Assembly (NCBI RefSeq): GCF_030272615.1
Contig: NC_081407.1
Location: 138,206,897-138,270,896, forward strand
Length of the DNA: 64,000 nucleotides
Origin: Cryptomeria japonica
Lineage: Eukaryota; Streptophyta; Pinopsida; Cupressales; Cupressaceae
Direction of reading: 5' to 3'
The notes under the pieces were generated by a model. It saw only the letters and a program-made list of their open reading frames with translations, had not been told where the DNA came from and made no database searches. This document shows, piece after piece, positions 56,968 through 64,000 of the stretch; positions within the stretch are counted from its first letter, which is position 1, and each line of letters begins with the position of its first letter. The position numbers and the translations under genes were made by a program.

Positions 56968-57480
56968 CTAGTATGCTCTTGAATAAATGAATAAAACAAG
57001 AACAATATGCAATCAATGCAAGATCAAACTCAATAACGTAGAATTTTTTTTGTCAAACTGAATTCTAAGATTGAAGGAAGCAAAAAATGTGAAGACAAGC
57101 TCAAGGAGGAAGAAGATGAAATTGTCAACCTAAAAGTTCAAGTTGAAGAAGGCAAGAAGATTGTTGAGTGTTTGGAGTCCAATCTTCATGAAAAATCTAT
57201 TGAATGCACTAAGCTTGAAGAAGTTGATTCCCAAGGAAATAATTAGAAGAAATCAAAGCTTAGGTGAAAAACTATCTACAATTTAAGAAGAGAATTGATA
57301 TGCTTGATGATATAAATGGATTTCAAAAACCACTAAAAGATAAGGTGGTGTTGGTTTTTAAAAGAGGGAAAGTTTTAGAAAAAATATGACTAAAGATAAG
57401 CTTTAGAAAATGGAAGAGAAGGCACATGGTGAATCTAAGAAGATTGTAAGGAAAGTAGAGTGCAGAAACCATTTTCTAAA

Positions 57481-58885
57481 TGTTAAATTTTTAGAGAAGA
57501 GAAGCAGGGATTACTTTTAATTCAAACTACAATCACCAAGATAAACAATGTAGGAAAACAGAGCAACATGAAAAATTCACAATCATAGAATTGACACCAA
57601 AATTCACATGGGAAAACCCTTACAGGTAAAAAAACCACACACCAAATAAAAACACTTGTATTATAGTAATTTGAAAATTACATACAAGATACGGTTTTCA
57701 TGCTCTGATCTAGTCTCTATTCAGGCAGCAATACAGATGATTACATTCACAATCAGTTTTCAATTCAACATCAAATGGAATCACCAATCGATCACCATCA
57801 ACCACTCACTAGATAATGCAACCATTTCTACAGATAATTTATATATCTTTATAGAAATGATTCAATTCAGTTTCTCCATGGCTTCCAACCACTAGCTCTC
57901 GAACAGGCATATAGAATTATCAATGAATTATCAACACTCCATCATGGACCAGTCATCAACATCCAGTTCAGCAGGTCAAAATGAGTCATATTGTGGTCCC
58001 ACTAAGTCTCAATAGCTATCGACAAGAGTTCCTTACTGCGGAAATGTCTTAAACTTCTCTTATCGATCTGCATTGTCTCATCGAAAACAACTTTGTTTCC
58101 CAAACAACCCTCCTGTCTTATCAATATTGGATATTACCTTTTTGTTATAGACTACAGCTTCAACTTCCTTATTGAAATGTCTTAGCGAAACCTTAAGTCA
58201 TACCAACAAGATTACTCTTCTCCAAGACAATTCAATGTCTTATCGACATAGCTTTTCACCACGAGGTGAGACTTCTTCTTCCTATTTGAAGAGACTTATT
58301 GACATTAGTAGTTATACCAAAAAAAATCCTTTCACCAAGACAAACTACTTGCTACAAAAAAACCAGTCTTGTCGCCATAGAATAAGATTACGATGAACTC
58401 CTTTAGATGACTTATTGAAACCCCATGCTACACCAAAATCTTTATTTTCGCCAAGATTGAACAACACTATGCCGAAATGCTCTTATCACCAAGGAAAGGA
58501 ACTTTGGATATGAGCTCGAAGGGTCTTAGCGAACTCAAATGTCACCCTGAAATCTTTGACGTTACCAAGACCTACCAAACATCAACAATGATATCGGTAT
58601 GAAGTATAACTTCTACGAACTGCTTAAAGAGATTTAGGAAACACAAATGTTACACCGAAGTCCCTATTCACATAGACTACTCCAAGGTCTCACCAAAATA
58701 GATGTTCATCAGAGAAAGAAAGTAACTTTGGCTAGATGCTTTGGGAGACTTTCCAAACTCCAAGGTTACCTCAAAATCCTTATATGCTTGACTTCGCTAA
58801 GACACCGCAAGAGAGACCAAAATTTCTGAAACTAGTCTTTTATGAGAGGTTTCAACCAGCAAGTTTGAGGCACACTTCCTCAACA
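57481..58885 (-). mobile_element. Probable solo LTR inside ORF1 of F
   Basis: The coiled-coil coding sequence of F stops at 57480 and knuckle coding resumes after 58885. The insert reads on the minus strand from TGTTGAGGAAGTGTGCC to CTCTAAAAATTTAACA, with the generic ATGGGAAAACCC LTR motif near 57610 (plus strand). AAATG occurs at both edges (57478-57482 and 58887-58891), but this would shift the ends off TG...CA. Borders are uncertain by a few bases. No coding sequence. Confidence 0.6.
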
Positions 58886-59510
58886 AAAATGGGAGGAAAT
58901 AAGAAAAACTTCACACAAGTTTTTAACTAGAATAAGAACTTCAGAAAGCCTACTCCAATGAGGTACTCTCAATCTTTCAAAGGTAATCGTTATCCTTGTA
59001 ATAAGTTTGGACATTGATTGTAGGTTTGAAATGAGTAAGAATTCATTTAGGTATCTAAGAAATAATGTTATAAATTCTCAACAATTTCATTGTCAATGTT
59101 ATGCTTTCAATAATTTGGTCATAGGGCTAATGACTACAAAAGTAGGCTGATGAATAGCTACATGAGGAAGAACAATACTATGTCTTATCAATTCTTCTAT
59201 GGTTACTGCTACACATGCAACAAGTTTGATCAAGGGTTGTAGAATGTAGATCCAATATGAGAAGTAGTTATGCTCCACAACATGGTATCACCTACTATAA
59301 TCACAATAAATTAGGACATATTGCAAGGTTCTATGAGGGGAAGACTATGAAACCTTCTACTCCACAAAAGAAGGTTGATTTGGTTCAAAAAAATAAAAAG
59401 ATGGACAGATATAGAAAAAGAAGGAAGAAAGTGAGGTGAAGGATGATTATATACCTCTAAATGGTGTAGAAGAATCCTTTGCTAACTAAAGAGAAGTATT
59501 GACATAGGGG

Positions 59511-59939
59511 GAGGAGTAATTGAAAAAATCTTAAACCCCTATGCAACATGAGATGTTGAAGTCTTCAGTAGACAAAGTCAATGTGACATCCTATCCTCTG
59601 GATATGTTTGGCTAGTGATATTATTAATTTTTATCAATATTCTGAAGCAAATACACTATCTGCAAAAGTTTGTTGAATGATCCAGGATCCCTATGATATC
59701 TCAAAACAATCAAAAGATGTCAAGAACAAAATACATTCAATGCAGATCAACTAGGGCACATGTGAAGCATATTTAATCCACACTTGATCAAATATAATCG
59801 GATTTTATTATTTTCAAGTAAGTACAAAAGCTAAGGAAGTGAAGAAGGTTTTCAAAGATCTTACATGCAAACCCAAACAATATATTCATAGGTATTTTTA
59901 ACTTTTATGGCAAAAACCCTTGTTTAAGAAAGAATTATC
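59511..59939. other. Spacer between ORF1 and ORF2 of F
   Basis: No recognisable coding sequence. It corresponds in position to the roughly 300-base spacer between ORF1 and ORF2 in M (17016-17321) and P (21094-21396). One G-rich tract, TAGGGGGAGGAG, lies near 59505. Confidence 0.5.
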
Positions 59940-62900
59940 ATGGTAACACCTAAGGTAATTGATATTGTTGAGAAGCCAAGGCCAAAATTCAAGAAACATC
60001 CATACAAACCCACTAAGGTGGGCATGGATGGAGAATTCTCCCATGTTTTGATCAATGTGTTGCATATTGAAGTTGTCCAAATCTATATCCACTTGCAACT
60101 AAATGAATATGACCACCTAAATTTGGAAGAGTTTAGGAACAATGAGTTATTGGATGGGAATTTCTTGCTAAAGGCACAATACTATGAAAATCTAGAAGCA
60201 AAACATTTATATGTATGGAAGGGTTTTCCAAATTTCTACTATGAAGGGGAGTGGGCTAGAATCATTCTGAACCAAATTCATGAATAATTTATATACCTTG
60301 ATCAACCCTATAGAATCACAAAGGAAGCAATCAAATATGTGACTAGGTTGTGCTTCATTGAACCTATATTGGTATTGAAGGTGGTGAAGAATGGTGAGGT
60401 TATAAGGCTTACTAGACCAAGATTTGATAAAAGAACCCTAATTATGGATGATATAACTGACCTAGGGGTCCACTATGCAACAATGGGTATTGCATATAAG
60501 ATCTATTATACAAATAAAGAAGGATTTTCTACTACCACAATAATCTATACGACACATTAGATGGTAAAGAAAGGAAAATATTATGATTCTTGTGATCTCT
60601 TGTGGCAACAAGTGATGGAGAATTTGTAGAGAAAAAAGGAGACACATTACAATTTTTAATATCGCACTTTGATTATTTGTCTTATGTTTTACTTATTGAA
60701 AGAATTGCTTGGTTTGAAGGATGCAGTTTGGAAAAGACATATTCCAGTTGCTACACAAATTAGGGATCATATGCTAAGGGTTTTAGATGCCAAACAATGT
60801 GATACTATATATCGTGGTTTCTTCAAAACATATCAATAGGAATTGAAAATGAGATATAGAATACCCTCACAAGTGGTATAAAATTATAAGAGTATTATTA
60901 GTTTTATCGTGGAAAAGGATAAATGTTACACGAATGCATTTGAACTTGTAGGAAATTTAGGAATCCACATTGTTACTTTCATGGTGGATAAGGATAACTA
61001 TTACCTAGTGGATTTTGATACTACCATAGGACCCTCAGTTGTGGACTTGGTGGGTGTTGGTATGTTTACCATTGTGCCAAAAGCTTGAGCTGTCAATGAA
61101 TGTCACAAACACCAGACTTACCAAGAACCACGAGAGGTAGTTAAGCCATGTTATGAACCCCAAAGGAGGTGCTGACCACCAAGTCAACAATCTCCCCCTC
61201 AACACCGACTTAGGGTTCTGCACCAACAAAATGAAGGAGGCCTCTTGGGATTCAAACCTGTGACCCAAGGCTCTGATACCAATTGTTGGTATGTTTGTTG
61301 TTATACCATAAGCTTGAGTTGTAAACGAACGTCACAAACACTAGACTTACCCAGATCCACGAGAGGTAGTCAAGCCATGTTGTGAACCCCGAAGGAGGTG
61401 CTGACCACCAAGTCAACAGTGGGGTGCTAGATTATTTGTGCATATTTGCCCTCATCTTCTCTACATTCTCCTTTGCAAAGTTGCAAAAATAATTTAGGAC
61501 CCCACAAAATCCACAACTAAGGGTCCTATGGTAGTTCCAAAAGTGACTTCTATCACTCCACAAACACCATAAGGACCTAGAAGGACAAGTAGGTTTGCTT
61601 TTGTTACCACTACTCTTCCTAAACCTCCCAGACCTTCTAAAACACCTCATATTAGAAGGAGAGCTACTACTAATGTACTGGTGTAGATAAAGACTACAAA
61701 GAAGAAGAAGCCAAGGAATAAGAAGTAGACTAAAAGGGAGAAGATAAAGCCAGTGGTTTTAGATGATGATGAGGAGGAAGAAGAAGATAATGATATTGAA
61801 TCTTCTAAATTGAAAAGAAGAGAGAAGATAACAAGACAAGGGGAATAAGGGGAAACAAAAGGGAAAGGAAAGGGAAAAGTGAAGAAGAATAAGAAGGCCC
61901 GTTCAAAAGAACTTGCACACGAGCCTCTATATCTTGAGGAAAATTTCAATGCTATTGCACAATTTGGGGCACTGAAGGAGACAACAAAACTATATGATGA
62001 ATTACCTCTTGTTTACAAGGCCACAATCAAGAAGCCCATAGTTATGTACATGTAGATATTTAATGTGGCTCTCAATGAGATTATTGACTGACTTTTGGTG
62101 AGTCTTGTAGACATTCTCAATGATAAAAGACAACAAATACTATTAGAAAAAGCCAAAATGAGAAAAAAGCATTGGATAAGGTTGGATCATCTATCTCTCA
62201 AGAAGTAGATTGTCTCAAAGACAAGCACAATAGTTTAAGACCAAAAAAAGAGTGAATACTCTAATGGGGAAGGACAAAGAAGACACAAGGAGGATGGCGA
62301 AAGAAACAAAAGAAAAGACTAAAAAGATATTAGAGGAAATGAAGAAAGTTGAAGTTTTTGTTGAAGAACAAATTCCTCTAGATGATTGTAATTTGTAGGG
62401 TATAACTAATGCATTCACACAAGACATAGATTTATCTTCTTTTTATGTTCATATGTTAGGGAGTGATGGGGAAGAGAAGAGTGATGAGAACAATGAAGAT
62501 ACTACTTCTCTAGAGAACTCTAATGTACAAGATACAAGAGAACATGGAGAATTGCGTGTCTCTCCTCCAAGGAACACAAATCAAGGCAAAAATCAAAACA
62601 CTCCTCTTCTAGAGAACACAAACCATGATCAATAGAAGAAGAAAGAGGATAATCCTAAGAGATATTAAGACATAGTAGAGAAGATATAAGAGAATCAAGA
62701 TGCTTCTATAAGAAGTCATGAAATAGGTCAAGGCTCCTCTTCTCCCTTAGAAAAACTCATTCAAGGAACCATTGACCTTGCAAATGTAGTTTCAATCTGT
62801 ACTGACACCTCAACTACTACAAATTACCACACGTGTAAGATCGGTTGACCTATCTAACATATCTCCATTCCACAAGTTACAACTCATAGACATCTTGCAT

Positions 62901-63628
62901 TAATCAACAAGAAAAGAGATAATACAACAATACTTGGAGAAGACTAGGTTCATTGATGATGTTGTGAAAAACATTTAGAAAGGCTTGCGCGAGGTAAACA
63001 TTGATTCTTCTTTTTCTTTGGAGAAAAAAATGAAACTGTTAATGGATTCTTTTAAAGATCATTCTTCTCATATTGAATAAAAGGCATAGCAAGAGGAACT
63101 AAGAAATTTAAATGATAAGAGATTGGCAGAAGCCTATCACAATAAGTTGTAGGAGAACATGGAGATATTTAAGGAATGTGCAGATGAAGTCACTGCACTT
63201 TATCAGTTTTTTCTCAAATGGAAAAAATCCACCAAGAACATAAGGGATTAGATTGACTCCATTGAGTCACAAGTTACTCATATGGTCAATATATGTTATA
63301 TCAAAGGACAATGATGGATAAACTAGAACTCAAATAGAAAATCTTCACTTGCAATTATCATTGCTTCAAGACCAAAGAGTAGATCAAGAAATAATTTAGT
63401 CAACTTAGGGAAGTAGTCAACTTAAAACTTTCTTCATTATCTAATTTTGTACTCGAAGAAGAGAAAATTGATCAAAAGATGAAGGCACCCAATAGTATGG
63501 TTGAGGCTAGATATTTATACTTACAATTTGAGTGTCAGAATCATACTCTTTCCTCAACAAAAGCAAACTGGGTATCAACTATTACACAACTCAAGGAAAT
63601 CATAAATGGTATTATACCATCTAAGTGA
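59940..63628 (+). pseudogene. ORF2 of F, diverged member of the M/P ORF2 family
   Basis: Starts MVTPKVIDIVEKPRPKFKKH at 59940, parallel to the start of ORF2 in M. Conserved positions include QIYIHLQL (M: RMYIHCNI), YRITKEAIKYV (M: HKITKEAVKAV), FDKRTLIMDDITDLGVHYA (M: SDKRSLRVNDVTDTNVRFV), then HIPVATQI and, in the second half, TTKLYDELPLVYKATI with VALNEII (M: IGKIYDTLSDDEKGQV, VLNEIP). It has a Lys-rich middle (about 61690-61900) and helical C-terminus ending IINGIIPSK at 63628. Stops and shifts are frequent and TRIM 2 interrupts it at 61055-61418. No polymerase or integrase motifs. Confidence 0.72.
61055..61418 (-). mobile_element. TRIM 2, complete miniature LTR element
   Basis: This 364-bp element has two 135-bp LTRs (61055-61189 and 61284-61418), both TGTTGACTTGGTGG to ACATACCAACA on the minus strand, and a perfect GTGGG target duplication (61050-61054 and 61419-61423). 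The 94-base interior holds GGCTCTGATACCAAT (61269-61283, the initiator-Met primer site on the minus strand) and CTCCCCCTC next to the left LTR (the polypurine tract). No coding capacity. The LTRs differ at roughly 17 of 135 positions, so the insertion is old. It sits in ORF2 of F. Confidence 0.95.
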
Positions 63629-63916
63629 GTTGTAAGAGTATTTTAGATTTGATAATTTTGGCTTTGTATAGACTTGTGGAGGCTTGCAACATCATTTTTG
63701 GTTTCTATTCAAAATATTATGTACATAGTATCAGTTTTTGGGGCATCTTCATCTTAGGGGGAGTGTGTGTTGGTAGAGATCATATAGTTAGGGGGAGTTC
63801 ATGCATAACTTTGGTTGTTGTAAGTAGGAGATATTATGCCCTTTTCTGTTGATGTCAATAAGTGAGAGAAGACTTGTAGATAAATGTGTGTTTCTATCAA
63901 TGACAAAGGGAGAGAT
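63629..63916 (+). promoter_or_regulatory. 3' non-coding region and polypurine tracts of F
   Basis: G-rich tracts occur at about 63757 (TTAGGGGGAGTG), 63791 (TTAGGGGGAGTTC) and 63905-63916 (AAAGGGAGAGAT, directly before the 3' LTR). CTATCAATGACAAA beside the last tract is the near reverse complement of the U3 start region. This repeats the layout seen in M, K, D and E. Confidence 0.8.
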
Positions 63917-64000
63917 TGTTGTGTGTTATATGTCATTATTGATGTCATCTTTCCATTGATGACAATATCATATTTTTATAGATATTTTGTATAGTGATGA
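63917..64000 (+). repeat. Start of the 3' LTR of F
   Basis: The first 84 bases match the 5' LTR start at 50507, including TTGTATAGTGATGA at the window end against TTGTATAGTGATAGA near 50584. The rest is outside the window. Confidence 0.88.

Larger units (their letters stand above)
52182..59510 (+). pseudogene. ORF1 of F, coiled-coil and knuckle protein, split by insertions
   Basis: An ATG at 52182 (MGNEAMLNDMIL), 67 bases after the LTR, matches the ORF1 start spacing of M and P. The frame reaches LDDSKVDLEGEISYV and is cut by R. It resumes near 57040 with a strong coiled coil (GSKKCEDKLKEEEDEIVNLK, VEEGKKIVECLESNLHEKS) and, after the insertion at 57481-58885, with NFRKPTPMRYSQSFKGNRYP and decayed knuckles (CNKFGH near 58995, CYTCNKFDQG near 59210). 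The last recognisable one (TYYNHNKLGHIARFYEGK, 59257-59439) has lost its Cys. Many stops. Confidence 0.7.
50507..64000 (+). mobile_element. Large non-autonomous LTR element F, 3' LTR runs past window
   Basis: The 5' LTR (50507-52115) starts TGTTGGAAATATGAGC. The 3' LTR begins at 63917 with TGTTGTGTGTTATATG and the same sequence following (TTTCCATTGATGACAATATC compared with TTTCCATTAATGAAAGTATC). Internally it carries ORF1 and ORF2 in the same order as M and P, very diverged, and no pol domains of its own. Gypsy remnant R, an LTR-like insertion and TRIM 2 interrupt it. Confidence 0.82.

Noticed and set aside
61432-61949. Minus-strand open frames (Ser/Phe-rich) near 61432-61949
   Set aside because: They are the antisense of the Lys-rich middle of ORF2 of F.

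Overview
This window is retrotransposon-filled DNA from a land plant nuclear genome. I find no ordinary host gene, tRNA, rRNA or CRISPR array. Almost every base belongs to LTR retrotransposons, often nested in one another, with a degenerate telomere-like array, one foldback element and two miniature LTR elements (TRIMs). Plant origin is supported by plant-type Ty1/copia proteins (UBN2 Gag, CCHC, protease, integrase, RT, RNase H), a Ty3/gypsy element whose integrase ends in a chromodomain-like region, and primer sites matching plant initiator-Met tRNA. The large non-autonomous elements, frequent CCGG decay and CCCTAAA-like array suggest a big-genome plant, perhaps a gymnosperm. That assignment is inference.

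Layout. (C1) 1-4876, minus: Ty1/copia element, cut by the window edge inside RT. 4877-6766: gene-free DNA, then the telomere-like array with a 205-bp foldback element. (G) 6767-12438, plus: Ty3/gypsy chromovirus-like element, cut 10 bases into its 3' LTR by (P) 12439-24759, plus, a large non-autonomous element. P's own 5' LTR was split by (M) 12723-19429, minus, a complete relative with a perfect AGGCA target duplication. (K) 24760-29071, plus: C1-family copia element with a large internal deletion, abutting the truncated P. 29198-30476: LTR remnant. (D) 30477-49292, plus: old copia-derived element whose 5' LTR holds a solo LTR (S1, 31868-33509), whose interior holds a complete copia element (E, 35553-42238, AAGGA duplication), and whose 3' LTR holds solo LTR A (43802-47502), itself carrying solo LTRs B and C. 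49888-50261: TRIM 1. (F) 50507 to the window end, plus: a third large non-autonomous element, containing a gypsy remnant (R, 52312-56967), an LTR-like insertion (57481-58885) and TRIM 2 (61055-61418).

The most interesting material is the P/M/F lineage. Each has, starting about 70 nt after the 5' LTR, an ORF1 with a coiled coil and several CCHC knuckles, then a long ORF2 (1,070 codons in M) with a conserved N-terminal domain, a Lys/Arg-rich middle and a coiled-coil C-terminus. None shows protease, integrase, RT or RNase H. F is very diverged from M and P yet keeps the same order, so the arrangement is old. These elements share with the autonomous copia elements the primer site, the LTR 3' end, the polypurine tract and a short inverted repeat bracketing the polypurine tract/U3 junction. 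This suggests (inference) that they are mobilised in trans by copia machinery. All reading frames seen are broken, so each copy here looks inactive.
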